The position numbers and the translations under genes were made by a program. From NCBI GenBank assembly GCA_023362775.1, contig JALMGJ010000020.1, positions 4,588,001 to 4,652,000 on the forward strand: DNA of 64,000 bases, given 5' to 3'. The DNA comes from Charina bottae (taxonomy: Eukaryota; Chordata; Lepidosauria; Squamata; Charinaidae). A model generated the notes under the pieces. The model saw only the letters and a list, made by a program, of their open reading frames with translations. It was not told the origin of the DNA and did not search any database. The first letter of the stretch is position 1. Each line of letters begins with the position of its first letter. Of the stretch, positions 37,020 to 46,718 are shown one piece after another.

Positions 37020-37290
37020 ATGGCCTTGCTATGCTACTTTATATATTCTGCCCATATTATTGTTTCATCCCCCGCAAAGATGGAAGCATTGAATCGTGGG
37101 ATCATATCCTGCTGTACTGTAATTTTTACTAAGACACCTGCAATGAGTTACTAACACCTCTTAGCCTGTTTCCAGGTTGGACAGAAGAATTCTACTTGCA
37201 GTTTCTTTTGGCAATAAAGATCCCAAGATAACTCTTGCTGTTGCAAAGTTTACATTTGAAGCCTGTAGAATTCATGTGTTGTTGACAGCA
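37020..37290 (+). mobile_element. LINE 3' remnant with Cys/His C-terminal motif
   Basis: The plus-strand frame reads SWDHILLYCNFY, then after a frameshift DPKITLAVAKFTFEACR before a stop at about 37295. This is the same type of post-RT C-terminal tail as at 1622-2110. Contains stops and shifts; dead fragment. Confidence 0.55.
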
Positions 37291-37408
37291 AAGTAGGCTA
37301 TGCACAAGTACAGGGCTTTTTATAATGCCTTTTAGCTTTTAATGTTCATTCATTCATTCATTGGCGATCACTCGTAGCCGAGTAAGATTGTCTTCCAAAG
37401 GTAAAATT

Positions 37409-38494
37409 TTAACAGTGGGTCCGTAAGTGGCTATAAAGGCCAATTCTGGATCCGCACAACCTCCCACAATGAGGGCATAGGTTTCCGGGTGGGAGACGGT
37501 CATGATGAGGGTTTGCTTGACGTGCCTTCCTTTTAGCTCTTTTTTCCCTTTCGCCCTGTACTCGTGCTTCTTCAAAGTCCATAGCGCCTTTAATAAAGGC
37601 TGACCTCCAATTGAAACGCTCATGAGTTAGGGCTTCCCAGTTCTCAATGCTGATATTACATTTTTTTAAATTAGCTTTGAGAGTGTCTTTGAATCTCTTT
37701 TGCTGTCCACCAATATTCCGTTTTCCATTCTTCAGTTGGGAGTAAAGTAACTGCTTTGGAAGACGATGGTCATGCATCCGAACAACATGGCCGGTCCAGC
37801 GAAGTTGATGTTGGATGATCATTGTTTCAATGCTGGTGGTTTTCGCTTCTGCTAATACACTAACATTAGTCCGCCTATCTTCCCAAGTAATTTGCAGAAT
37901 TTTTCGGAGGCAGCGTTGATGGAATCTTTCAAGAAGTTGGAGGTGGCGTTTGTAGAGGGTCCATGTTTCACAGGCGTACAGAAGGGTTGGTAGTACAATG
38001 GCTTTGTAAACAAGCATTTTGGTCTCCCTGCGAATGTCCCGATCCTCAAACACTCTACGCTTCATTCGGGAGAAAGCTACACTCGCAGAGCTTAGGCGAT
38101 GCTGAATTTCAGCGTCGATGTCGGCTTTTGTAGATAGATGGCTGCCGAGATAAGAAAAGTGGTCGACATTTTCTAGCGACACACCTTTAAGCTGGATTGA
38201 TGGCGCTACGGAGGGATTGGTTCGAACTTGCTGGTCAAGCACTTTGGTTTTTTTAATGTTAATCGAGAGGCCGAGCTTTTCATATGCTTCTGCAAAGATG
38301 TTTAGGATAGTTTGAAGATCTTCCTCGGAGTGTGCACAGACTACGTTATCATCAGCATATTGAAGTTCTATAACAGAAGTTGTAATTACCTTATTTTTTG
38401 CTTTCAGCCTACTAAGATTAAAAAGCTTTCCATCTGTTCGATATATAATTTCTACACCAGTAGGAAGTTTCTCTTCAACAAGGTGTATAATCAC
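37409..38494 (-). CDS. LINE RT C-terminal half with C2H2 finger, copy 2
   Basis: Carries the LQYADDNVV catalytic box, YACETW, RWTGHVVRM and the terminal CPHCGRL...HLRTHC zinc finger. The first codons (MIIHLVEEK) lie directly after the deletion junction. Motif order matches copy 1, but the fingers/palm segment containing GVKQGC is gone, so the polymerase cannot be functional. Confidence 0.85.
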   Translation of the reverse strand: MIIHLVEEKLPTGVEIIYRTDGKLFNLSRLKAKNKVITTSVIELQYADDNVVCAHSEEDLQTILNIFAEAYEKLGLSINIKKTKVLDQQVRTNPSVAPSIQLKGVSLENVDHFSYLGSHLSTKADIDAEIQHRLSSASVAFSRMKRRVFEDRDIRRETKMLVYKAIVLPTLLYACETWTLYKRHLQLLERFHQRCLRKILQITWEDRRTNVSVLAEAKTTSIETMIIQHQLRWTGHVVRMHDHRLPKQLLYSQLKNGKRNIGGQQKRFKDTLKANLKKCNISIENWEALTHERFNWRSAFIKGAMDFEEARVQGEREKRAKRKARQANPHHDRLPPGNLCPHCGRLCGSRIGLYSHLRTHC

Positions 38495-39581
38495 ACCTTG
38501 TACGATTTACAGTATCAAAAGCTTTAGTCAGATCAATAAACGCCATGTACAGAGGGCGGTTTTGCTCCTTGCATTTTTCTTGAAGCTGTCGTGCAGTGAA
38601 GATCATATCCACTGTTCCTCTGGAAGGGCGGAAGCCATTTTGCATTTCAGGGAGGATGTCTTCTGATACAGATAGGAGACGGTTTGCGATGATCTTTGCC
38701 AGGATTTTGCCTGCTGTGGCTAGAAGGGAGATGCCTCGATAGTTTCCACAGTCTGTTCTATCACCCTTTTTAAAGAGAGTGATAATTATGGCATCCCTAA
38801 AGTCTGCTGGAATCTCCTCCCTCATCCAGATTTTTTCGATGAGCTTATGAAGTTGTTGTGTAAGTTCAGGCCCGCCTTCTTTAAAGACTTCAGCAGGAAT
38901 CCCATCAGGTCCACTAGCTTTGTTATTTTTCATTTGTTTAGTGGCTTTACTGACTTCCTCCAAACTAGGGGGTACTGCAAGCTCATCTCTTATTTGTTTT
39001 TGCGGGATTTGCAAGAAGACTTCATCAGCCACAGTAGAGTGACGATTAAGGAGATTGTAGTAATGCTCTTTCCAGTGCAGTGCAATAGACTCTTTGTCCT
39101 TTAGAAGTTTAGCACCATCTACTGAGCGTAAGGGATTTGTACCATGGTTTGTTGCTCCATAGATGGCCTTTATGGCATTAAAAAAGCCCTGTGCATCATG
39201 AGCATCTGCAAAATGTTGGGTTTCTTGGGCTTTTTTTAACCACCATATGTTCTTAAGTTCTCTAGTTCTTCTTTGGACTTCTGCCTTTGCACTGGCGTAG
39301 ATTTTTTTCTTAACGGCACAGTTAATATCTTTTTGCCATATCTGGAAGGCTTTCCTTTTCTTGTCAATAATATGTTCAATCTCACTATCGTTCTCATCAA
39401 ACCAGTCCTGATGTCTCTTAGTCTGGTATCCGATAGTTTGTTCACAGGCTGAAATAATAGAAGTCTTCAATTTAATCCAGTGTTCCTCAACATTTTCAGG
39501 AAGTTCCATAGGCAGATGTTCCTTGAGAGTTGATTGAAAGCAAGCTCGTTTAATAGAATCTTGAAGGGCCAGTGTATTCAT
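38475..39581 (-). CDS. LINE RT N-terminal half, copy 2
   Basis: Linker and RT up to FIDLTKAFDTVNRT, where the deletion begins. Unlike copy 1, the A run in the linker keeps frame here, so NINCAVKKKIYASAK-type sequence reads through. The last residues (RCDYTPC) are out of register past the junction. It overlaps the next frame by the palindromic junction. Confidence 0.83.
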   Translation of the reverse strand: MNTLALQDSIKRACFQSTLKEHLPMELPENVEEHWIKLKTSIISACEQTIGYQTKRHQDWFDENDSEIEHIIDKKRKAFQIWQKDINCAVKKKIYASAKAEVQRRTRELKNIWWLKKAQETQHFADAHDAQGFFNAIKAIYGATNHGTNPLRSVDGAKLLKDKESIALHWKEHYYNLLNRHSTVADEVFLQIPQKQIRDELAVPPSLEEVSKATKQMKNNKASGPDGIPAEVFKEGGPELTQQLHKLIEKIWMREEIPADFRDAIIITLFKKGDRTDCGNYRGISLLATAGKILAKIIANRLLSVSEDILPEMQNGFRPSRGTVDMIFTARQLQEKCKEQNRPLYMAFIDLTKAFDTVNRTRCDYTPC

Positions 39582-39644
39582 TTTACACCTTGGTTTTCTT
39601 CCGTGGAGCCTACGATGAGGGACAATCTTTATGGCCGTCGTGGA

Positions 39645-40631
39645 TCAAATTAATCGATGGTCTGTCCAGCAGTCATCGGCACTCATCATGGCTCTGGTGA
39701 GAAGTACATCACGGCGATCTCTAGCACGGACAATTACATAATCTAAAAGATGCCAGTGCTTCGACCGTGGGTGCTTCCATGATGTTTTAAATTTATTTTT
39801 CTGGCGAAAGAGTGTGTTAGTAATGACAAGGTTATGCTCTGCACATTTAGTCAGAAGTAAGATTCCATTCATGTTCCTGTTGTCAACTCCTTCTTTCCCA
39901 ATGATCCCCAGCCACAAATCAAAGTCATGCCCAACTCTTGCATTGAAATCGCCCAGGAGGATAATTTTATCCTCCTTTGGTATCTCTGATAAGATGGTGT
40001 CCAGCTGGGTATAAAATTTTTCCTTGATATCCTCATCTGCATCTAGTGTGGTGCGTAAGCACTTAGGATAGTTGCCTATTGGTTTTTGAGAGAGTTGAGA
40101 GTCGTTTGAGAGAGTTGAGAGTCGTTCGTTAATCCCAGTGGGAACTTCTGACAAGAGCTTCACAAGGTCGTTTTTGATAGTAAAGCCTACCCCATGTATT
40201 CGTCGTTCTTGTTCAAGCAGTCCTTTCCAAAAGAAGGTATAACCTCCTTTTTCTTCCTTCAACTGTCCTTCTTCTACTCTTCGAGTTTCTTGGAGTGCTG
40301 CTATATCAATATTAAAATGTCTCAGCTCCCTTGCAATAATGGCAGTCCTACGTTCAGGTCGTTCACTATTCATATTGTCTTGCAGTGTCCGTATATTCCA
40401 CGTTCCGAAATTCATGTGTTTTTTACGACCGCTAGATGGTGACTCCACTGGTCGCGGTAATCCAGTCAGGGAGAAAATGAGGCAGACTATGTTTAGGGCA
40501 CCTTTTCTAGCCCCCTCCCCATATGGGGTGAGCAGAGTGGATCCTAAATAGGGCTGCTCAGTCGTGGATACAGCTGCCGAACTACTCAACTGCCTCGATC
40601 CTTGAATCAGGGCGACTGAATCCGTATCCAC
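39645..40631 (-). CDS. LINE apurinic endonuclease domain, copy 2
   Basis: Same endonuclease as copy 1 with MNFGTWNIRTL, ALQETR, GDFNARVG, HLLDYVIVRARDRRD and terminal DHRLI. It retains the seven residues missing from copy 1, but the segment before TTLDADED is scrambled by a 20-base duplication that replaces the SAYAP block. The frame ends at the same TGA as copy 1. Confidence 0.85.
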   Translation of the reverse strand: MDTDSVALIQGSRQLSSSAAVSTTEQPYLGSTLLTPYGEGARKGALNIVCLIFSLTGLPRPVESPSSGRKKHMNFGTWNIRTLQDNMNSERPERRTAIIARELRHFNIDIAALQETRRVEEGQLKEEKGGYTFFWKGLLEQERRIHGVGFTIKNDLVKLLSEVPTGINERLSTLSNDSQLSQKPIGNYPKCLRTTLDADEDIKEKFYTQLDTILSEIPKEDKIILLGDFNARVGHDFDLWLGIIGKEGVDNRNMNGILLLTKCAEHNLVITNTLFRQKNKFKTSWKHPRSKHWHLLDYVIVRARDRRDVLLTRAMMSADDCWTDHRLI

Positions 40632-41100
40632 CGCCCATGTGCTGGTCCATGACTAGGAGCTTCCGGATTTCACGGTCCTGCTCCCGTTGCCATTCGTCAA
40701 TCGCCATGGGACTTTTGGTTGTTTTGGGTTTGGTGTGGTTGGAAGACGCCTGTGCATGAATTTGTTTTATGTGTGGAGATCGGTGCACAACGATCAGCAC
40801 ACAACCTTCACAGAAAAAGGCTCTAATCCAATGGCATGGATACCATGATGATTGGTGACCTTTTGTCTGCTGCAGCCTTCATCCGCCTTCGCAGCCGTTG
40901 TTACAATACACCTTGTTATCTTCCGTTGAGGACTTTCTTGGATCGTTCTTTGTCTGGTTCCTCCCCCTGGACCTTACCGCCATGGGTGACCCTACCAGGA
41001 GTACATGACTCCCGACGGCTTCGCTCGCAGGGTTCATTGGGAACACACAAGCCCACTCACCACAACAAGGTGATGATCCAGCGAGTGAGACTTTTAATGT

Positions 41101-41821
41101 ATATCACATTGTACTTGTGTTACATACTAAGACTATTACTACTAAGATGATGATGAAAATGAAGATGAAGAAATTGTTGCCTCAATGAGTATTGTAAGAG
41201 TTAAAACTAATTAATCCTTTTGTGGCCCATTATTTTTAGCACCTTTTCAATCATCTTCATTCCATTTCATAAAAGGAGTGTGTTTTTCAAACATTCAGTG
41301 AAAATCTTGTAGATATTGTGCACAATTCTTTCATTTATCTTAGTAATAGGATGGCAAAGAGGTATATATATATCTTTTCTTTGACAAAAACAAAACAAAA
41401 CAAAATTTCTGCAGCCTTCCTGACTTCACAGCTTTAATTATATCCACTGTAGAATACCTATCCTTCAGCTCATGATATACAATTAAGATCTACGTTTCCA
41501 AGTCAAAAGATACCATTTTGGTGCATGATAAAGTTTTTGTCATGTATGTATCCCTACTTTGTCTAGAATGTTGGTTCTTTTAATTATTAATGGATTTAAT
41601 TACCTTTGTTCTAATGTGTTTCATGATTATGGTTCTACTTTGAATATACCTGAGTAATTTACATTTTGGGGATTATTCTTTATTTAGAGGATTATAGCAG
41701 TGTGGAATGCACTATATCTTTTTTTCTAGGAGAGGGGAGTGGGAGGAGGAGAGGGAAGGCTATAGACTATCAAACTCTATTATTGATAGTTCAGTTGTTC
41801 TTTAATTTTTAAAAGTTCTTG
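41101..41821. other. ERBB4 intron 1, nothing recognised
   Basis: AT-rich, no exon or repeat family identified. It separates the LINE from the copia element. Confidence 0.5.
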
Positions 41822-41826
41822 AAAGA

Positions 41827-42285
41827 TGTCAGAGTGCGCACCGTGGGGCGGCCTGCTCCTTTTTCCAAGACACCAGTGATCCACGTTCTATGCAGTAAAT
41901 AGACACTCAAGCAGAGATTAGATAAAATAGCCTATTTACTTTATATACATATGTAGTCCAAATACATCCAACAGCAGTAACAAATGATACAGCAACGAGA
42001 TGGAATACAGCGATGAGAAGTGTAGCAGCAACGAGAAGAAAGAACACCAGATCTGCTCTGCTTATATACATAAACTGACCAATCACATTATAGGTCACTC
42101 TCATCATCTGCCACACCCAACTAAACGATAGCACCTGTAGTATGAGTCATCACTGCCACATCATCCCTACAACAATGGCTACTAATTGGGTGACTTGCAG
42201 AATAATTCCCCTCTCACCTAGATATCAAGCCCCTCCGGTATAATTTATCTATCTGTAAATTCCTGGGTATATACAAACCCCAACA
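41827..42285 (-). repeat. copia 3' LTR
   Basis: 459-bp LTR at the low-coordinate end (3' for the minus-strand element). By eye it differs from the other LTR by about a dozen substitutions and two single-base indels. Confidence 0.95.
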
Positions 42286-42292
42286 CCCCTCC
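42286..42292 (-). promoter_or_regulatory. copia polypurine tract
   Basis: GGAGGGG on the minus strand immediately inside the 3' LTR, the expected primer site for plus-strand DNA synthesis. Short. Confidence 0.6.
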
Positions 42293-42314
42293 AATTTACA
42301 ATAGATATTACATT

Positions 42315-43484
42315 TCACTTATACAGAATAGAAGACATACACATATTGGATACACACATCCTATGTCTCTCTACACTTAGAGGCTTTGTCATCACATCTG
42401 CTACATTACTCTCAGATGGACAATATTGTAAATTAATCAGAGATTCTTTTACAGCATTCCTAACATTGTGATACTTGATATCCACGTGTTTGTTCCTCCC
42501 TCTGATCCTATCATTCTTTGCCATCTGTATACACGCTTCACTGTCATCATATACACATATAGGTCCCTCAATTGTTACATTAACATCCCTTAACAATTGC
42601 CTGTACCATATTAACTCTGAACATAGGTCAGATAGTGCAGCGTACTCTGCCTCTGCAGTAGATATGGCAACAGAACTCTGTTTCCGAGACCTCCACCCCA
42701 CCAAGGTGTTACCAAACATAATTATCAATCCTGACATTGATTTCCTATCATGTACATCATTACCCCAATCACTATCTACAAAGCATTTCAATTCCAATGG
42801 TTTACAAGGTTTTATTAATAAACATTTATTAATAGTCCCTTTAATATATCTAAACACACGTTTAATACCTTTCCAATGCCTCTGGGTAGGTTGCACAACA
42901 TACCTACTCAGTACATTTACCGCATTCCCGATATCGGGACGCGACCATTGTGCTAAGTACAATAAACTTCCAATTATTGATTGATTGTGTTCTTGATTAC
43001 ATGATGTTTGGTCATCGTCTCCAGCCTCTGTCTTAACAAAATCAGTTGTCATCCGGATAGGAACCTCCTTGCAATGTTCCATATCGTTGTGTCTTATCAG
43101 CTGTTCAATTTTATTCTGCTGCTCTAGAACGTAACCCCCATCAACCTTCTGAATACCTACGCCTAGGTAATTTTTAATCTCTCCCAGATCTTTAACATCA
43201 AATTGTTGCTTGAGTTTTTCAGTAAATTCAATTACCCTCCTTTGATCTTTAACTATAAAACACAAATCGTCTACAAAGATCAAAAGCAACACCTGTTCAT
43301 CATTATCACATTGCTTTATGTACAGACATGGGTCAGCCTTGCTGCACTTAAACCCCATTCTTTGCAATGCCTCATCTAATCGCAGATTCCAGCAACGTGC
43401 CGATTGCCTGAGTCCATACAACGCTTTCTGCAACTTGTACACTCTACCTGCATCATTAGATTCATATCCTGGAGCTTCAGCCAA
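42315..43484 (-). pseudogene. copia reverse transcriptase C-terminal part and RNase H
   Basis: RT landmarks KLQKALYGLRQSARCW (17-32), the catalytic VDDL at 71-74, and GSLLYLAQWSRPDI. Then the RNase H domain with CFVDSDWGND, DRKSMSGLI, KQSSVAISTAEAEYAAL and a C-terminal NKHVDIKYHNVR block. The RT copies the element's RNA inside virus-like particles and RNase H removes template RNA. This is a long, well-preserved frame, but the true RT start lies upstream in another frame; a single-base shift near 43484-43495 separates them. The ATG at 43484 is internal, not a natural start. Confidence 0.9.
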
Positions 43485-44597
43485 TTAAATTCTTCCCTCA
43501 AATCAGCATGCAGATATGCTGTGGTGATATCATAATGGTTCACTACACAATCCCCAGCTGCTGCCATTGCTAAGGCAAACCTGAATGTCTCCCCTCTTAG
43601 CGTTGGCGCAAAAACCTCATCAAAAGTCTGATTCTTAACCTGGGAAAACCCTTGTGCTACAAGCCTAGCTTTATATTGAATATCACCATTGACTAAGGTC
43701 TTCTTCTTATAAACCCACCTACAACCCACTGCCCTATGCCCCTCAGGCAGCCTGGTAGATTTAAACACCTTATGGGAATTAATGGCATTCATTTCCACAT
43801 CCATAGCAGCTTTCCACTTTTTCTGCTCTTGTGGTGGCAACTCCAATACCTCTGAATAGCTACGAGGTTCATAATTAACAAAACACACTTTAACATCACC
43901 TGGTTTGTAACGCTGAGGTGGCATGCCCTTGTTAACTCTTTCAGATCTGCGCAACACAGTAGCATCCTGCTTCATTGGCACACTAGGAGTTAATTCCTCT
44001 TCATCCTTAATCACATCTCTGGACTCTCGTCGCTCTGTTAGCTCGAACTGTCTCTGACTAGGAAGAAAAACCTCACTCCCTCCGTGTAACTTCTGCCAAT
44101 TGCTATGCTCACTAAAATTTGCTGATCTAGAAATCACAAGTCTCCTGCCATCAGTGAACCTATATCCCTTGGTTCCTGGCTCATACCCCACAAAAATCAT
44201 TTTCTGTGCTTTAGCCTGCCCTTTCCTATGTACTTCCTTATGCACGTGAACATAGGCTGTGCACCCAAACACCTTCAAATGAGCTAATGATGGCTTCTTG
44301 CCATACAAAATATAATATGGTGTTTGATTTACAGACACACTCCACAACCTGTTAATTAAATAATTAGCAGTCAGTATAGCCTCTCCCCAGTATCCTCTAG
44401 ATAACCCTGAGTCAGCTAACAGTGAATCCTTTACTGTCTGTAATGCTAAATTTCTTCATTCCGCCACTCCATTCTCAGCTGAACTATGTGGATTGGTTCT
44501 CCTGTGCTCAATGCCCCTCCTACTGAGCCATTGCTGAAAACTGCCACTCATAAACTAAGTTCCCCGATCAGTCTGTAAACTGCACACCTTTGTGCTA
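43485..44597 (-). pseudogene. copia integrase C-terminal part and RT N-terminal part
   Basis: From the L2 boundary downward: integrase second catalytic region (CSLQTDRG, IEHRRTNPHS, ENGVAE), then KVFGCTAYVHV and GYEPGTKGYR, a linker, and the start of RT (VGCRWVYKKK, YKARLVAQGFSQ, ITTAYLHADLREE). An open frame runs 44347-43376. Above it, two in-frame stops occur: TAG at 44557-44555 and TGA at 44458-44456, the latter probably a CpG decay of an Arg codon. The stops and the RT frameshift mark it as dead. Confidence 0.88.
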
Positions 44598-45650
44598 TTT
44601 ATTTTATTTTATTTTATTTATTTTATTTAATTAAATTTATATAACCGCCCATCTCCCCCAACGGGGAACTCTGGGCGGTTTACAATAAAATGGATTAAAA
44701 CAGAATAAAACATCAATGTACAATATATAAATTAATAAATAATTATAAATCCAGATGGAGATGGAATTAAAACAAAGGACAATAAATTAAGGAATTAACC
44801 ACCCCCATGAGGAACTATCCTTTCCTCCTTCCCATGCCAGGTGGCAGAACCAGGTCTTCAGCTCTTTCCTAAAGGTCGGGAGGGAGGAGATCTGCCTCAA
44901 CTCTGGGGGCAAGATGTTCCACAGTGTGGGCGCTACCACAGAGAAGGCCCGCCTCCTAGACCCCATCAGATGACATTCTTTAATTGATGGGTTTCGTAGC
45001 AAGCCCTCTCTGAATGACCTGGTGGGGCGGGTCGATAAAATGGGGATAAGACGGTCCTTCAGGTATTCTGGCCCCATGCCATGTAGGGCTTTAAAGGTAA
45101 TAACCAACACCTTGAATTGTACCCGGAAGCAGACCGGCACCCAATGCAGCTCGCAGAGCAAAGGTGTTATATGTGCAGATTTTGGTGCACCCAAAATTGC
45201 TCGCGCGGCCGCATTCTGCACCAGCTGAAGCTTCCGGATAGTCTTCAAGGGTAGCCCCATGTAGAGCGCATTGCAATAATCTACATGGGAGATGACGAGA
45301 GCATGAGTGACTGTTCGGAGGGCGTCGCGATCCAGGAATGGGCGCAACTGGCGCACCAACCGAAGTTGTGCGAAAGCCCTCCTAGCCACGACTGCCACCT
45401 GCTCTTCGAGCAGGAGTCGTGAGTCTAGAAGGACCCCCAAGTTGCGCACCGGTTCCGAATGGGGCAGTGCTACCCCATCAAGAACCAAAGATGATAATTT
45501 CCCAGAAGACGCTAGGCCATCAATCCACAGCCACTCGGTCTTGCTAGGGTTCAATTGTAGCCTGTTGTTCCCCATCCAGGCCCTCACAGCCCCCAGGCAC
45601 CAGGACAGGGTGGTCTCTGTATATCTCTGTATATCTCTGTATATCTCTGT
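44598..45650 (-). mobile_element. L2-type LINE 3' half nested in copia
   Basis: About 1.05 kb of L2: C-terminal RT/thumb coding region followed by 3' UTR CCGCCCAGAGTTCCCCGTTG and a (TAAAA/TAAA)n tail at 44600-44640. It interrupts the copia integrase between its first and second catalytic regions. The 5' truncation point carries 3-4 tandem copies of a 10-base unit (CTCTGTATAT on the plus strand, 45614-45650). No clear target duplication. Confidence 0.9.
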
Positions 45651-45668
45651 TCCACAAACTGCATCCAA
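44787..45668 (-). CDS. L2 LINE RT C-terminal region
   Basis: Encodes the palm/thumb end of an L2 (CR1-superfamily) RT: WMGNNRLQLNPSKTEWLW, VRNLGVLLDSRLLLEEQV, LRPFLDRDAL, VISHVDYCNALYMGLP, KLQLVQNAAARAILG and FSVVAPTLWNILPPELR. It has no frameshift over almost 290 residues, so the insertion is fairly young, but the endonuclease and YADD box are missing through 5' truncation. The first ~16 residues are translated decamer repeat and copia flank. Confidence 0.88.
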   Translation of the reverse strand: MDAVCGTEIYRDIQRYTETTLSWCLGAVRAWMGNNRLQLNPSKTEWLWIDGLASSGKLSSLVLDGVALPHSEPVRNLGVLLDSRLLLEEQVAVVARRAFAQLRLVRQLRPFLDRDALRTVTHALVISHVDYCNALYMGLPLKTIRKLQLVQNAAARAILGAPKSAHITPLLCELHWVPVCFRVQFKVLVITFKALHGMGPEYLKDRLIPILSTRPTRSFREGLLRNPSIKECHLMGSRRRAFSVVAPTLWNILPPELRQISSLPTFRKELKTWFCHLAWEGGKDSSSWGWLIP

Positions 45669-45989
45669 TTCCTGAACTTATCAAATGTTTGGCTTTTAGC
45701 TTTCAATAGGTAACAGAACCCGAATCTTTTGAAATCGTCCACAATTACTAAAACGTATTTAGCACCACCTAATGTGGCTGGTAATGGGCCAATTAGGTTA
45801 GCATGAACTAATTCAAAACATTTATGTGACTTTCTATCACAAAATTTGCTTACAGGATACACCTTTGACTTAGCAACCTTACATGCCGTGCAATCCAGAT
45901 AAGCTTGGCACGGTTTCAAATCCATTCCAGAACTTGCTTCAGACATCTTTTCAACTACTTTGAAATTTGGATGCCCCAACCGTCTATGC
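45651..45989 (-). pseudogene. copia integrase zinc-binding and N-terminal core
   Basis: HHCC-type zinc-binding module (WHRRLGH then CTAC) followed by the catalytic core start LVHANLIGPLPATLGG and YVLVIVDDF, then KSQTFDKFRNWMQF up to the L2 insertion. The integrase inserts the cDNA into chromosomes. The first catalytic Asp of the DDE triad, expected where HANL is read, is Asn here, so this copy's integrase would be inactive even without the insertions. The N-terminal part of the same open frame (46354-45990) is translated MITE sequence and not copia. Confidence 0.85.
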
Positions 45990-46403
45990 CAGAGCTTTCC
46001 AAACTGTGTGTCGCCACACACAGTGTGGTGTGTCACCACACCACCTGGAAGCGGCGGCGCACGCGTGTACGGCGGAAGCAGCAGCGGTGTGGGATCAGTG
46101 CTTCCGCGTTTTAGTGGAGGCTGCCACTGCCACCGCTGTGCACGTGCGTGCCACCGCACACCCCCTCGTGCCGCCGCCGCACACGTGCACGCCGCCGCAC
46201 GCCTCCCTGTGCCGCCGCCGTGCATGCACGCGCCGCCGCACGCCCCCCTGTGCCGCCGCCGTGCATGCACGCGCTGCCGCACGCCCCCACACCGCCGCCG
46301 TGTGCGCTCGCGCCACCACACGCCTCTCTGCACCGCCGCCGTGTGCACGCGCACCGCCGCCGCCGCCGGTGTGTCGCCAGCAGCGGCACTTTGGAAAGCC
46401 CTG
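45990..46403. mobile_element. hAT-type MITE carrying a GC-rich minisatellite
   Basis: Starts CAGAGCTTTCCAAACTGTG and ends, on the reverse complement, CAGGGCTTTCCAAAGTGCC, a terminal inverted repeat of about 16 bp. It is flanked by a perfect 8-bp target duplication GTCTATGC (45982-45989 and 46404-46411); CAG...CTG ends plus 8-bp duplication are the hAT signature. No transposase. The interior is a CpG-rich array of roughly 38-40-base units (TGCCGCCGCCGTGCATGCAC and similar). The Arg/Ala/His-rich open frames on both strands here are translated minisatellite. Confidence 0.88.
46119..46372. repeat. GCC-rich minisatellite inside the MITE
   Basis: About six imperfect units of 38-40 bases built on GCCGCCGCCGTGCATGCACG and GCCGCCGCACGCC. 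An isolated GC island in AT-rich intron. Confidence 0.85.
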
Positions 46404-46411
46404 GTCTATGC

Positions 46412-46564
46412 CATAAATGTTCACATGAATCATGGTTTGGTTTGTTGATCATAGCTACATCATGGGGTACTTCTGTCTTGGGTTTCATCATCACATACAA
46501 ACTGTTCTGTAATACACCCTCACCACAGACATGATTATTCTTCATAATAATGCATTTACCCTTA
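46412..46564 (-). pseudogene. copia GAG-pre-integrase segment
   Basis: Encodes the short region between protease and integrase (KGKCIIMKNN, GVLQNSLYVM), the GAG-pre-integrase domain of copia polyproteins. It is bounded by the palindromic insert on its 5' side and the MITE on its 3' side; in uninterrupted form it joins the HHCC module. Confidence 0.8.
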
Positions 46565-46705
46565 TCTGTAGCTTGAATCATGTCAACTGGATTTCTATTT
46601 CTCAGTGGAAATAGATTTCTATTTCTCCACTGAGAAATAGAAATCCAGTTGACATGATTCAAGCTACGGACAATTCCACCTGGATGACTGAGAACCTTCA
46701 TAGAC
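46565..46705. mobile_element. 141-bp palindromic insertion in copia
   Basis: Contains a perfect 41-base inverted repeat, 46568-46608 against 46627-46667, around an 18-base spacer that is itself partly self-complementary. A 38-base non-palindromic tail (CCACCTGGATGACTGAGAAC and onward) follows. It is flanked by a 13-bp target duplication GCATTTACCCTTA (46552-46564 and 46706-46718). The tail sequence reminds me of Penelope-like 3' ends, but I cannot assign it. Confidence 0.8.
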
Positions 46706-46718
46706 GCATTTACCCTTA

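Larger units (their letters stand above)
37346..41090 (-). mobile_element. near-full-length APE-type LINE, copy 2
   Basis: Same family as 6238-10137 but on the opposite strand, with the same 5' leader (CTCGCTGGATC) and a (TGAA)n 3' tail. Perfect 10-bp target duplication CTTTTAATGT at 37336-37345 and 41091-41100. It has an intact-looking APE frame, the TGA seen in copy 1 at the same place, and a deletion of about 190 bases inside the RT. A 20-base tandem duplication (TTTGAGAGAGTTGAGAGTCG at 40084-40103 and 40104-40123) disturbs the endonuclease. Confidence 0.93.

Noticed and set aside
45992..46448. Arg/Ala/His-rich open frames on both strands
   Set aside because: They are translations of the GC-rich minisatellite inside the MITE; open in several frames because of composition, not coding selection.
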